A DNA stretch of 64,000 bases from Diphasiastrum complanatum (GCA_029204225.1 CM055103.1:3962500-4026499); one strand, 5' to 3'. Counted from the first letter of the stretch, positions 1-11,889 are shown. Notes: generated from the letters alone by a model not told the origin. A program made the numbers and translations.

Positions 1-460
1 CTGCTATAATCATCAATGAAGCTTATAAATCAATATCAGCCACTAAGAGATCTAGTCTGTATTGGTCCACATAGATCATTGTGGACAAGATCTAGGATGT
101 CACTAGCTCTTCTTGCTCCACTTTTGAGAAATCTCTCTTTGTGTTGTTTTCCCAAGATGCAACCTTCACAGATTTTTCCTTCAAAAGAAATATCAGGCAG
201 TCCAATAACTAGATTCTTTTGGCCCTTTTGAATCCGAAATGTAGGGAATAATTTCATCTTTTACAGATAAGTTGATGACATTCTATGCTTTCCGTTTTCT
301 CCTGTCAAATTCTCGTTGACCTTGTTTCTTCACCTGTCACGATCTCCCATAGCTCCTTTTCCATCAAAATGTTCTTCAGTTTGGATTTCCAAACTGCATA
401 GTTGTCGGCTCCTTCTAGTTTGCTTGACTCATTGAGGATGCTCTCGCTTAGTGTTTCCAT
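1..460 (-). pseudogene. Ty1/copia fragment (gag N-terminus joined to GAG-pre-integrase and integrase start)
   Basis: Read on the minus strand, a gag start lies near 460. It has the copia gag hallmark NYAVWKSKLKNILMEKELWEIV. After a deletion the GAG-pre-integrase zinc region follows (36-257, CEGCILGKQHKERF, then LDLVHNDLCGP). The integrase core then begins (FIDDYS near the window edge) with stops in it. The gag C-terminus, CCHC knuckle and protease expected between these parts are missing, so this is a deleted, non-coding relic. It runs off the left end of the window. Confidence 0.8.
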
Positions 461-1277
461 AACTGCACTTAGATGAGTTCGGATCGCAAACATGACTACA
501 AAAATGGAAAATTCGCTACAAAATTGACAAATGATGTCTTTAAACACTTTCCACTCCAAGCTATGGATTGAAAGCTATGCCAAATTAAAAATTTTAGCCT
601 TAAAATGGCTCACAACTACTTTTCAACACTAGATTTGTTTTCAGCACATTTTTGTGCATGTGCACATAAAAGTGCGCATAAAACCCTTCGTCACTTGACG
701 AGGCATAACTTGCCATCAAATGATTGAAATTCCAATCTTTCAATTGTATGTGGAATTAGACTTGACTCTTCATTGTATTATGGGAAGACTTAAATCTTTT
801 CTTTCTTAATTGATGGCAATTTGCCCCAATAAAGACTTCAGTTTTCAACACTTTTCAGCACTCCACATGGGTAATTTTAGGTGCACGTATATATCTCTAT
901 AGGACTCCAAATTTCGTTTTCTTTATAGACATGTACATATCGCTTCTGTGCATACGTGGTGTACTCCATTAATCTCGGTTACTCCCCTCTCACACAGAAC
1001 CGATACTAGGCAATGGCTATCCTAGTTGGGAGTCCTTGTTGTCCAGTTTTTTCACTAAGTTTGGTATAACTGAGCACATAGAGTACTTCAAGTCCTCTTC
1101 CAGCCTTTCTTACATGTGTTCAATACAGCACAGTAGAGTCCGAATGTTTTTTATGACCAATATATCAGATTCAGGGATATAATCATTATCCCTCTAGTCT
1201 CTATTTGTAATTTGTCGTTTATGCATTTCACTGACCTTGTACATACTTTTCCACATTACAAGCAGTAGCTAGATAGG
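461..1277. other. No gene seen
   Basis: AT-rich intergenic DNA. I see no coding frame, known repeat end or RNA gene here. It may include decayed retroelement sequence. Confidence 0.4.
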
Positions 1278-2524
1278 ATGTACACTAAACTTTTTGAACA
1301 ATTTAAGAATTCTAGTGAATGTAATTGTTGTAATCAAAAATGTTGTTTTCTTGAGCATCAAACGGGATTTGTGTTTTTCCTGTTAGTACAAATTCCAATA
1401 GAGTCAGATACATCGATTTTTGATACTTATATCCCTTCATCATCTACTATTAAACATTCCATAAAGGATATCAGTCATTTTTTGGTTGATACACTTGATA
1501 AAGACACTGACTATTTGAGTGTAGATACTGATAAGATGAGGGATGCTTTCATTGGCTCTAATGCCAATATTGAGAAAAAAAAATTGCTGACGTACATTCC
1601 AAATGCTTTTTTGATTTGCTGAAATATGATATAAATGAAGATGTGTATATCACAATAGCATATCTATGTGTTTTTTTTAAATATCGGGAGGATGAGGTGC
1701 TTTGTCTATTGTCAAGCACCATTTTTGAGTTCTCTGACATTGTTGATTTTGGAACTGAAGACTTAGTGTCGGGCATTGACTATGAAGATGGTATTCTAAC
1801 TGGTGAGGAATGTTTGTCCTGGACTATGGCAAATGTTCATGATCATGGACGAAGTTTGCCTTCTTATGAGAAATTTGTTTCATTCCAGGCCCAGCTGGGA
1901 TTCCCTTGTCCATCGGTTATGAAATTTGCAAATGACTCTTCTTCAATTGGTGGTCACAATATAGATCATCTCGATCTAGTTGTAGCAGATGAGGATGAAT
2001 GTGTAAGTTTAGAAGTCTCACTGTATGTTTATCTGATGTATGAGTTCTATTAAATTTTATATACTAAGAACTCTGATTTTGTAATTGCAGGATACACTTA
2101 TGACTTTGCTACTCGTCGAGGGGGCTTCAGACAACATTCAACATCTTTCCACAGGGATACTGGTCTCGACCACTACTTGAGGCACTTTCAGAACAATGAA
2201 ATCTGCGTTGCTCATTCCAAACTCAGTCCAGTTGGAGAGACTATGATAATGGCTGTGAAAGCCTTATCTTATTATCTAGGTGGACATAAATTTGCGAAAG
2301 CAAATAAAATAATTTTTGTGAAGAGATCATATGTTTTGAACATATTAGGATTTGTAGATGGGGATGTACCATTAAGGAGTTCCCATTATTCATTGTATGC
2401 AACGTATATAGAATTGAGTGGTAACAAGGACAATGCGCATCTTCTGGAGGCATATGCAAGTAGGGAGTTATTTCACGATAGCACAACAATTGGACAAGAT
2501 GAAAAATCAGATCCCTCTGAATGA
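1278..2524 (+). pseudogene. Unidentified gene fragment with an intron, possibly captured by a CACTA element
   Basis: Three consecutive open frames read like one protein broken by shifts. The 1278-1580 frame passes into the 1584-2002 frame at a run of nine A (1575-1583); the second frame contains CFFDLLKYDINEDVYITIAY. A good plant intron follows: donor TGT|GTAAGT at 2003 and acceptor TTGCAG at 2090, 88 bp. A third block at 2093-2524 contains TRRGGFRQH, HYLRHFQNNEICVAHS and KALSYYLGGHKFAKANKI, and ends at a TGA. The block after the intron is not in phase with the exon before it, so the copy is broken. I do not recognise the family. A diverged second copy of the third block lies at 8721-9165. 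The CACTA DUF4218 block begins only ~55 bp downstream, which suggests transposon capture, but this is inference. Confidence 0.5.
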
Positions 2525-2581
2525 AACTTTGTATATATTGAATATTATGAAGACAATTTACATTTGTAGCATCTTTGTAGT

Positions 2582-3300
2582 TCTGAAGTTTTAGCTGCAG
2601 CTTGTTTGATCGAGAAGCACTTTCCCACATCCATTCTCACCATTCAAATGCATCTCATTGTGCATTTGGTTGGTGAGGTGGCCATTATAGGTACATCATA
2701 TACTTGCGTCAATTGCCTATTCTTAGTCCATCCTAGACTATTGCTATTGTGGTAATTCCCATGTTCACTTACTAAAATTGATCCATTTTTTTAATTCAGG
2801 CACTGTCCATAGCCGTTGGATGTTTTTCTTGGAACGATTCATGAAAACATTGAAAGGCTTCGTAAGACAAAGAACAAGGCCTTAGGGTAGCATGGCGGAA
2901 GGATGGCTAGTGCAAGAGTCCACGGTTTACATCACGGAGCTCCTTGCTCATAGTGGTCCTTCTATTCTTCATCTTTGGGATAAGAAGGATGATGAGCGTG
3001 TTGTTGGAGAGGTTCCTCGAGGAAATGGAGCGATCATGAGAATGAGTGAGTTCTTCAGGGAGAAGGTAAATAAGTTTTGCATTCTTAATAACGAAAAAAA
3101 GGCAAAATTGGATTTTGCTATACAAAGAGGCCAAGGCTCGTAGACAAATTGCTTGAGCCACTTTCAGGAGAGGGCATAGAAGGCAACTATATCCACCTGA
3201 TCTCACCCTTCTACCCAAGGACATGATGCTTGATTGGTTGTGTGGCAACCAGGAAGTAGCAAAGAGAGAGCAGGAATATGCAAGGGGGTGCAATTTACAT
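2582..3300 (+). pseudogene. CACTA (En/Spm) transposase remnant, DUF4218 region
   Basis: Translated blocks match the C-terminal DUF4218 region of plant TNP2-type CACTA transposases. LIEKHFPTSILTIQMHLIVHLVGEV is at about 2590-2690. After a probable intron (acceptor AG near 2800) come HSRWMFFLERFMKTLKGFV, then GSMAEGWLVQEST. The glutamate codon of the family's RPEGS motif is a TAG stop here (2883-2885), and another TGA interrupts the frame near 3150. The catalytic Transposase_21 part is absent upstream. It is therefore a dead fragment. Confidence 0.75.
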
Positions 3301-3489
3301 GTAAGCTATGATGTAATTTATATCATTCACATATTAAAACATTGTACATGCAATTTTATACATGTTTGTTGTATCCCTAACTCATTTAGTTCCATTTCAA
3401 TTAGTACAAAAAATACAATGCATTGCAGACGCATGGATGACACTTTTGTACGGATTTGACAAAAATAAAAATACGTATGATTGTGGAGT

Positions 3490-4430
3490 TCATGACCAAC
3501 TCGAAAGATTCGCAAAGGATTCAAAAAATTTATCTTGCAGTCAACTCGAAAGATTCGCAAAACAGTTTCTTGTAAATGCTCGTGGCTTTCTTGTTGAAGC
3601 TCGAAAGATTCGCGAACAGAATCTTCTCACAAAATATTTTGTTTCTTGTTTCAGACCTCAAATGTCACGAAATTGTCGCGAACAGTTCACGAAATCTTGT
3701 GGACTGTTCTTCAAGCTCACCTGTTGTGAAACTGTCGCGAAAAGTTTGCGAGATATTTTGATTCTTCTTCAAGCTCAAGAATTGTCAACTGTCGTGAACA
3801 ATTCGTGAAAGATGAAAATGTCACGAAGAGACAAGTGTCGCGAACAATTTGCAAAACACGAAGCTGAGACGAAGAGATGGACTGTTGCAAATAATTCGCA
3901 AACAGAATTTATTTGACCCTAGACACACTACATCTATTTGAATATCAACCATCGTAAACGATTAGATATCTAGTGTTACATCATTGAAAGGCCAAAAGAC
4001 CTGTAAATAAAAGGCCAAAAGACCTGTCTTGTAGCAATATAAATATATGTGCACTACTCGTTGTGACAAAACTCAATCAGAGACACAACAGCGAGATAAG
4101 ACAGCAAGAGATGTATATTGATAATTCAGATTCAAAGTTATAAAAATTCACTTTTTGATCAATAGTTTTTTATTGTCTAAAATTGTCTTTAAGTTGTCTC
4201 GTACTTCAGCATATAATCTCTGCACGCATATTCAATCAGAGCTTATACTATTCTATTAGTAAATAGATCAGATACAGACCTGATTGAAGACACTGATATT
4301 AGTTTGATTCATTCAAACTCTCATCGTGTTCTTTGTGGAAGAATAATTACTATTTTTTCTACATCTTCAAGATGTTTATGTTCTTTTGTTGTCAATCGAT
4401 TTTCAATCTATGACAAAAAAATGTATATTG
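3490..4430 (+). repeat. Probable solo LTR or LTR fragment inserted in the CACTA remnant
   Basis: The CACTA coding blocks stop near 3480 and resume near 4450. The DNA between has LTR character: degenerate repeats built on CTCGAAAGATTCGCAAA and TCGCGAACAGTT (3497-3900), a TATA-like AATATAAATATATG near 4036, and a ~100-bp segment (4245-4350) found again inverted at 34505-34605. I could not fix termini or a target duplication, so the exact ends are open. Confidence 0.5.
3988..4026. repeat. Short tandem duplication (AAAGGCCAAAAGACCTGT)
   Basis: The 17-18 bp unit containing GGCCAAAAGACCTGT occurs twice, about 20 bp apart, inside the LTR-like block. Confidence 0.6.
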
Positions 4431-4449
4431 TGTATGGTAATACCCAAGC

Positions 4450-4941
4450 AACTGTAACATAGCTATGGATACTAACTACGAGTCAACGTTTATGGTAACA
4501 TCGATCAATTACAGGTGGTCTTTCACCCCATTCATTCATATCCCAGATGGTGGTACGTGATTCAAGTCGCTCCTCGAAGTAAAAGAATTTTTGAAGATAG
4601 AGATGTCGTGGAGAACATGGCACTGCCAGCTGATGCAGCTCATGAACAAGATCGTGATAATGGATTTGATGACACATTTTTTGGAGGATGATCATGTGCA
4701 AGCTTCACAAGCTAATAATGATGTTGAGCGTGATGCATCACCATCGGATGGATCGACGACACACAACACACCTTCTCGATCTCACTCGTTGTCATCGTCA
4801 CCATTAGCTTTTGAAGATCAACTTATTAGTGATGAAGTTATAGGAGATATTTGGGTAGAATTAGAGATAGACTCATTTGGTTTCGCGGATTTGTCGCATG
4901 ATGATGCGGCAAATGATAACGATAAACCACCAAATGAATAA
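4450..4941 (+). pseudogene. CACTA transposase remnant, DUF4216-like C-terminus
   Basis: After the LTR-like insertion the plus strand reads RWWYVIQVAPRSKRIFEDRDVVE (4545-4620), which resembles the end of the DUF4216 domain in TNP2 transposases (W-x-VV-x-x-x-PR). The frame then passes, with a shift at a T run near 4678, into an acidic Ser/Asp-rich tail ending at the stop at 4941. I take this as the 3' end of the same CACTA gene whose DUF4218 part lies at 2582-3300. Confidence is lower because only a short stretch is diagnostic. Confidence 0.45.
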
Positions 4942-5399
4942 GTGAGACAATATGATGTATTTCAACTCATTATAATATTAATCACATTGCTCACAAATGT
5001 AATTACACTTTATTAATTGACTAGTTGACATCGAACAAGAAGTCGATGCATGTGAGTACACAATTTGTGATCATCATTTTTTTATGATACATAAATTTCT
5101 TTATTCACTTGTGCATATGGCAACCAATGTTGATAGAAAATGGAATTCAATGTGTTGATAGGTAACAAAATCCAAAAGTAGGATCCATTTACATTATGTT
5201 TTATATCGAGGTTCTCGGTGTTACCCTCGGTTAGCAGAGTGTCCTAGAATGCCTCTGGCCACCTGGACCCTCTTTATAATCCTCTCTATAAATGTCTGAA
5301 AAACAAGTCCAAATTTGGTAGGCTTATACCAACGTCAGCCTCGGTATATTCCTCAAATTAGCTTTAGTATTTCGATGTATGTTCCGAGGCCCTTAGTGA

Positions 5400-6150
5400 A
5401 TTAATGGCCCTTTTTACCACAATGGAAGCACTTGCCTTTCTTCTTGGTCTTACTAGAAGATCCCTCATCCTCCTGAGTCTTGGCAAATTGTTGTTTAGAC
5501 TTCTTCTTGCCCTTGCCCTTGCCTTGTTTTTGGCATGTCGCAAGTGCCTGATCATCAGTATTTTGACGTCTAGCTTTCACCATTTCTCGTCATTGCTCTT
5601 CCTGCATCAAGATTCATGTGAGCTCATCAAAGGTTGGCAATCTTTCTCTTGATGCGATTCTGCTCACAAACATCTGATAGGGTTCTGCAATGTCACACAA
5701 TGCATTGTGCACTAGCTCCACATCACTTATGCGCTCACCAATAGAATGCAGTTCATCCCTCATTGTCTTGATTCTGGTCATGTACATCTGAATGTGCTCT
5801 CCTTGTTCCATTCGGGCACTATTTAGCTTTGACTTCAGAAACATGATTCTTGATGAATTTGACGTCTCCTTTAGCACATCCCATGCCTATTTGGGTGTAA
5901 CAACATCACAAATGTGGGTAATGATGTGATCCTTCACTGACAAGTTAATGAAGGTCAAAGCTTTCCTCATCTTTTTGTCGAACACTTGGATATCCGCTTC
6001 ATTCGTTGGCCTTCTCTCACCACCTGTGACGACTTCCCACATGTCTTTCTCCATCAGTATGTTTTTCATTTTGAATTTTCACACTGCATAGTTGGAAATC
6101 CCGTCCAATTTGCTACTTTCACTCAAAATGGACTCTCCCATGTTTGCCAT
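5400..6150 (-). pseudogene. Ty1/copia gag fragment
   Basis: The minus strand encodes a copia gag starting at an ATG at 6148-6150. Segments include NILMEKDMWEVVTGGERRP, SVKDHIITHI and MYMTRIKTMRDELHSIGERISDVELVHNAL. It runs into a Lys-rich linker and the first half of a CCHC knuckle (CFHCGKKGH, about 5405-5435), where the final cysteine and everything downstream are lost. Several stops and small shifts interrupt it. It belongs with the primer-binding site at 7435 and the LTR at 7448-7745, and resembles the gag piece at 1-460. Confidence 0.8.
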
Positions 6151-7434
6151 CGTAGAATTGCTTGAAACTTATGTCGTAGGCTAAAAACAGTATGTCGAGG
6201 CCAACAATGATGTCAGAAGTTGAAAATAATGACTTGCACTTTTTCCCTTTACCAGGCCACTTGTCGCTTTTCCACCAATTTGAAAGCCAAATCGGCGTCG
6301 CCTTTCAAAATGCACTCAGTCATCAACTCCCAACAACGTGCCCAGTGGAATGGTGAAATCACTTTTGGCGCACTTCGAACACTTTCTCCACTACAATCAC
6401 TCTATTTTGTTGTACCGTACTTGCAGGTACAATCCGGGTGCCCTTCGTTTGGAGGTTATAGCCTTTCGTTTGGGTCAAAACAGGCAAAGGAGCCAAAAAT
6501 AGAGATTTTCTTTGTTTTTGAACTGTTTCTTTACCTTGAAGAGACTCCACTCTTCACTTGTGAAGGGACCCAACTCCAATTTCAGTATGAAAAGTTTTAA
6601 TGAAGTTGAAGACCAAATGCACTTCACTTCTTCAGGGCCCTCTTCAACAACATCTAATGGCTTATAGCAATCCAACGGCCCACAGGAAGCTCATCTCTTT
6701 CATTGATTATCTTCTATCTGGATCCAACGATCTAGATTTCTTTTGGGCATTGAACCACATCCCTGGAGCCGCAACACACTTCTATACACGAAGTCGCCAC
6801 TTACCTTCACGTCGTGCAATCTGTCCGCGACCTCCCTGCTTGCGGCCACCTACTCTCTCTCTCTTCCCAGCTATGGCTTCCCTCAAGAATCCTCAACCAT
6901 CTCTCTCTCTCTGGGTCGCGGCTGTCCACGGCCTCTTTTGATCTGGTTCGCACTGCCAGGATGCCCTCCTACAGGCTTTTACAGCTTAAAAAATGGATCA
7001 GTATAGAGAAAAAAACTTCGCTTTTCTGCTTCCAAACCCTAGGCCAGGATTTTTCTCACAACTTTGATCTTGGCTTGCTTTTCACAGCTCTCTAGCTGGC
7101 CAAATCAACTACTCTGAGGTCGCCCTACCACTGAAAAGCTGATGCTTCAATCCGTTTGTCAAACGGTGTCTGATTGAATGCACACTGACTGCAAACACCA
7201 AATGGCCTGCTTCGGAATTTCAAAATTCTGTTTGCTGAGGTTTTGATTCAGCCGACAACCCTTGTCTCTGAATCCTCACACAGTCTCAAGCTCACCAAGC
7301 TTCTGTGTGCTAAACTCTCTACACCAGTGTCTCTCCTTTCGTCTTCAACCCGTCGTAAACCCCGAACTCTCAGAAGATAGTTCTCCCGAAGCTCTCTTTA
7401 ACGACGATGTTGTACTGTGTACACTCCCTGTATG
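6151..7434 (-). other. Untranslated leader of the minus-strand copia element, or inserted sequence
   Basis: 1.28 kb separates the gag start (6150) from the primer-binding site (7435), long for a copia leader. It contains CT-rich stretches (6860-6915) and short ORFs without recognisable motifs. It may include an unrelated insertion. Confidence 0.4.
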
Positions 7435-7446
7435 GCTCTGATACCA
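7435..7446 (-). other. Copia primer-binding site (tRNA-iMet)
   Basis: GCTCTGATACCA on the plus strand is the reverse complement of TGGTATCAGAGC, the standard plant tRNA-iMet primer site. It lies just inside the LTR at 7448-7745 and upstream, on the minus strand, of the gag at 6150. Confidence 0.85.
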
Positions 7447-7447
7447 A

Positions 7448-7745
7448 CTTAGAATTTGCTTCGAACAGGAACACAGATCATGTTACACAGTAACACAGAC
7501 AGAAAACACTCTCCACAACAAGCTCACATAGCAACTGTATTTCTCAAAATGAATTTACACTGTACATATAGTTGTTCACTCAGGCAACCCATGCATGACC
7601 CAGGTTGTCATTGGCGGGACGCGTGTCCCGTTGACTTGCCTCGTGGTGAGGCCAACTGATCCTTATCAACTGATAGGACCCACAGTACAGTAGCACAGTG
7701 ATTCTACTTTAATTCTGATTCTAACTTGCATGTGTTTCCTTTTAG
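7448..7745 (-). repeat. Copia 5' LTR (minus orientation)
   Basis: Placed by the primer-binding site at its inner edge. Its outer part (about 7580-7740) is similar to 15835-15990, another LTR of the same kind: both contain GCAACCCATGCATGACC followed by a related GGGAC...TGTCCC stretch. The outer end is approximate and clear TG...CA termini were not found. Confidence 0.6.
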
Positions 7746-8720
7746 ATCTCTCTCATTAGGTCTTTGAATTTTATCTTCATTTTCATTATTACATTTTTGA
7801 TGAGAAACACACTTGATTGAGGTTGTCCAAAGGATTTTGAAGGTTTCAATTACTAGCAAAATGTAAAATCACCAACACGCAAAATACTAGATAGTGACAT
7901 GCTTGATCTCACTATTTCTAAAGTCTACCAAATTTATTCTAAAACATACAATATTTAGTAAGTATATACAAATGAAGTTGTTCATATACATTCATACAAA
8001 AAAAGAGAACATTTTCTTTAAATATCAAAAATCATTTCAATGTTTTTTGTATAAGAACAATAGTACGTAGACCTAGAACACAATTGATAAGCTTATGATA
8101 GAGATTGTGATTGAGAAACAATACAACTATACTTGGTTTTGTATATACTACATTTTGTGCATGTCGAATGCTTTTAGAATAAGGAAGTCATATTCTTGGT
8201 CTCAAAGGGCCACCATTTATATATCAAAAAAGATATCTTGTAAAAGTTTACCTCCTAGATAGAGAAGCATGTTCATCAAACTAAATTAACTTATGTAAAT
8301 AGTTAATTGCATAAGACATAGTACATTGATCCATATGTGTCAACATGAATGCCATAGCGGCCGGCATTGTACCAAACACAACTTGCTTTAGAACTTGAAA
8401 AGACAATGAATGTTAGTGCAAGAATATGCTCATAGGAAAATGATCACATTTTCTAGCTTATGTTTTCTTTAGAATAACGGCTATACATGGCCACTATCTT
8501 GTAGTTAGATAAAGCCTTTTTATAATATAGAATGTTATTATTCACCATCTTGGATCCAAGTGAATGTTCTTTTTCCAAATGATATTACTATAGTGGATAA
8601 GAGCTTGGCTTATGGGCTTGCCCATACAAGTTTAAGCCCCTATATTTGAGTATTGTTTTTTCTAATATATAGGAGATAAAAGTATGAGATAGCATTGTTT
8701 CTTCAATCTAATTAGATCAC
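7746..8720. other. No gene seen
   Basis: AT-rich DNA without a recognisable coding block. The (ATG-poor) frames are short and carry no family motif. Confidence 0.4.
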
Positions 8721-9165
8721 TTGGAATTCCTTGTAGGATACCTTCGAAATAGATTCCTTTGCAATGGACGTGGAGGACATCGTGAGGGATCGTCTACTGG
8801 GAAGAAGGAATCGTCACTTGCCCATTACTTAAAAAGTTTTGCAAATAGTAAAATTTGTATATATCATTCAAGTTACAGTCCATTTTCCACCACTGTTATA
8901 ATGGCAATAAGGCCTTATCGGTTTGCTTAGGAGGCCATAATTACTCAAGATGAACATTCAAAATTGTTTTTGTTAAAAGGGATCTAGCCATTAAAATACT
9001 GGGTTATGTCCCTGGAAATACAACAAAGATATCAACTTCAATGGCCCTTTATTCGACTTACATAGATATGAGCAAAAGAAAAATATACAATTTCTAGATC
9101 CATACGATGGGCTTCATGACAATACCATCCATCTCAAACTTGGAGAGGATGAAGAATAAATTATA
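8721..9165 (+). pseudogene. Second, diverged copy of the unidentified gene fragment
   Basis: A plus-strand block reads RGGHREGSSTGKKESSLAHYLKSFANSKICIYHS, then, after a frame change near 8900, GGHNYS and KIVFVKRDLAIKILGYVPG. This parallels the 2093-2524 block (RGG...HYLRHFQNNEICVAHS...GGHKFAKANKIIFVKRSYVLNILGFV) in order, spacing and sequence. In-frame stops and the frame change show it is not functional. The family is not recognised. Two diverged copies argue for an old duplicated gene or a mobile carrier. Confidence 0.5.
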
Positions 9166-9455
9166 ATAGATACTATGCATACATGGTTGCCATTATTTCA
9201 TGAGGTCCATGTCTTTTTTTGCTATGAATTTGAATTTATGAAAGATCATAACAAATGGTGAGGTTTTAGCTTGATATCTAAATTGTGCTCACCTGTAAAA
9301 CCACTTAAACAGTTGTATTAAATATATGTTTTTCGAATTATGTCCACCATGGTTTGTAGCTCGATGAAATGCTCCTCTTGCTTGCCAATGTGACTTTTGT
9401 AAAACAACAAAAGTAACATTTGAGAAGATTTTTGATCAACTGGCTGCCAAAACTT

Positions 9456-9505
9456 GCATAGTGGCCTACCATTCACTAGGGCATAGTGGCCTACCATTCA
9501 CTAGG
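9456..9505. repeat. Perfect 25-bp tandem duplication
   Basis: The 25-bp unit starting GCATAGTGGCCTACCATTCA is repeated exactly, at 9456-9480 and 9481-9505. Confidence 0.95.
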
Positions 9506-9679
9506 GTGTCAAATCATCTTCCATCAAGGTGTTATAAAATAATTGTTCCGTAGGACAGTTTTTCTTTCACTTTGTATTGTCCTTCACTAGTAAATTTCAA
9601 TTTCCCTTTGATCAATAGAGCTCTATTTCTATCAGTGCTCTATCAGTCGATCTTTCCGCATTACCCACATTTTGCGACA

Positions 9680-9691
9680 TGGTATCAAAGC
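9680..9691 (+). other. Copia-type primer-binding site next to an LTR-like stretch
   Basis: TGGTATCAAAGC differs from the tRNA-iMet site by one base. It directly follows CA in a stretch (about 9505-9679) that resembles an LTR end. No gag follows within the next kilobase, so this is a relic with its interior lost. Confidence 0.55.
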
Positions 9692-10745
9692 TCATGTCTG
9701 ATAATCTACCAGTTTCATCAATTTTCGACAATTAGTTCAGACTAGCATGAGCTTCATGGCTTTTGGTATATACTCTTTTTGGAGCTCATTCTACACATTG
9801 AAAATTAGAAAGCTAAAGATTTTTGGAGATTTCTCGTAGCTTGTGTAGATCTCTCATTTGCATGCAATTTCTTATGTTCAATACATTATTTGTCATTTGT
9901 ACTTTGCTCTCAGCTCTATGTCCATACATCAGCCTTTTGTTTACACATGCAAAGCTATTTGGATTATTTACACTTGGTTTTTTTTATTGTTCTTGCTTGC
10001 TTATCAATATTGTGTCATTAATAGCTGTCAATAATATTGAGATGACGATAGCATTGCATCCAATCCATGTTGTGGATTGAATAGATAAATTTAAGGCCCA
10101 TAAAGTTCAAATTTTCACAATTTCAATAAGAGGCGCCATTACTGAGAATAAGCCAAGGCAATGATGAGTATTATGTGAGCCATGAGAGTTAGGTGGGCAA
10201 CAGGGGTTGTCATGCCTTCAAGGCTTCAAGTAATGAGGGTGATGCATTTTGCTCCACTATTCAAAAAACAAGCACTATAGCTAGCTTCAACATTCAACCA
10301 ACAGGAGCAACTGGGCACATTCTCAAGGTGAACAGAGAAACTCCATCTACATTTTCCCTCTCCAAGGCTCTCCAATGATAGTTTAGGATAGTAGGACAAT
10401 CTCTAAAGATCAAATCCCTCTTCCACTTTCCAACAGCTCTATAATGCATGAAATGAAAGAGACTCCCATGGCCAACAATGACAAGCATTGCCTTCACAAT
10501 ATTTTGATAAAAGAAGACTTGACACTCTCATGCAATTCTCCACCTATGTTTTTGAAAAATTCTTTCTTTCTTTGTAATACAAAAAGTGATGTTTTTTACT
10601 CTTGGAAGTGACTGTTTTATATCCATTTGATGAGCTTGGAGTCCTCTTGTCGGTGGCCCATGAGCTTCATTGGCCTAGGTGAGTTGGCCTCATGTGGCCT
10701 ACTTTGGCAAGCAAAGTCTTTAAGAGAGGGACTTATAAAGAGGTA
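9692..10745. other. No gene seen
   Basis: Probably leader of the lost copia element followed by intergenic DNA. Only short frames without motifs. Confidence 0.35.
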
Positions 10746-10934
10746 CTTGGGGCCAGTGCTGCAGATTGAAGGGCAAAATGCCCGTCCTAGGCCTTTTTCC
10801 CTTCAAATGAAGGGCATTTAAATCATGCACCCTTCAAATATCAAAGTAAATTAATGAGCATGCCTTCAGTTTTAACAAAAACCTATTTTTTTGAAGGGTA
10901 GAGTTGCCCTTCAATCTGCAGCACTGCTTGGGGC
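10746..10934. mobile_element. Non-autonomous hAT-type MITE with 8-bp target duplication
   Basis: The element is 10754-10926 (173 bp). Its first 23 bases, starting CAGTGCTGCAGATTGAAGGG, are matched exactly by the reverse complement of its last 23. The flanks are a perfect 8-bp direct repeat CTTGGGGC at 10746-10753 and 10927-10934. An 8-bp duplication with CA..TG ends is the mark of the hAT superfamily. The interior is AT-rich, has extra CCCTTCAA motifs, and encodes nothing, so movement would depend on a transposase elsewhere. Confidence 0.92.
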
Positions 10935-11780
10935 ACCACTCTAGTTATGAAAACATTAACCCTTCATAGTCAATTCACCCTTCATGGACTTACACCTATA
11001 TTTTGGCCCTTCTCCTAGAAAACGTGGTTGAATCCAAAACCTGAGTCACCGTTTACATTGAATGAGAAGTCAAACTATTGAAGTCCCTTGGGTTGTATGC
11101 TTTTCACCAAGTAAGTACAGGACTGTCTTTTAGTCAAACACTATAATTTCCACTTAAGTAAATTGTTTGATGGTCATGGACTTGTAATTTATTTATTTTT
11201 CTAGCATGTGCAATATCTACCAAGTGTTTGTTTTTTTCATTCATTGGCTCAGTAGTTCATTGTTTTGCACATACCCTTAGAAAACTTCACCTTTGTCGGA
11301 TTTTGCCACATAAATTTGTTGTTGACTAATGGCCCATTGAACTTAATTTGATTTTTTCACTTGCCTTGCGGTTTACAATTTCTATCTAGCTCGTTGGCAC
11401 GTTAGATCAAATTGCAATTTCCTTGGTCCTCATGACTCATGAGTCAAGATTTCTTGGGGGAGTTAGATTCCTCACAAAATGATTGGGCATTTTTACAATG
11501 ATACCAAAATTGGATACATGAACATTATGGTATAGTCGATACATCTCAATAAACCATAAAACAATAATGGCCAAATCTAAGGTTGATGAAAAATCAATTC
11601 TAGCTTTTTTCTCAACTAGGTTACCCGTGAGACCCCTTAAAAACATTGGGTTTTGGCTATACATGCAAAATTAAAGCTAAGATACCTATTAGATCCAATA
11701 ATTTTATGTCGTTCACATTTTAATCCCATTTTGAGTACTAAAATTTTGATCAAGAGAGTCCAAACAAACATACAAATGTT
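10935..11780. other. No gene seen
   Basis: Intergenic AT-rich DNA with no recognisable feature. Confidence 0.35.
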
Positions 11781-11813
11781 CACACACACACACACACCTT
11801 AGCCCCACAAAAT

Positions 11814-11889
<76 letters not shown>
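11781..11889. repeat. Compound microsatellite (CA)n-(TC)n-(AC)n
   Basis: (CA)n at 11781-11798, (TC)n at about 11817-11870 with one G interruption, and (AC)n to 11889. Confidence 0.95.
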
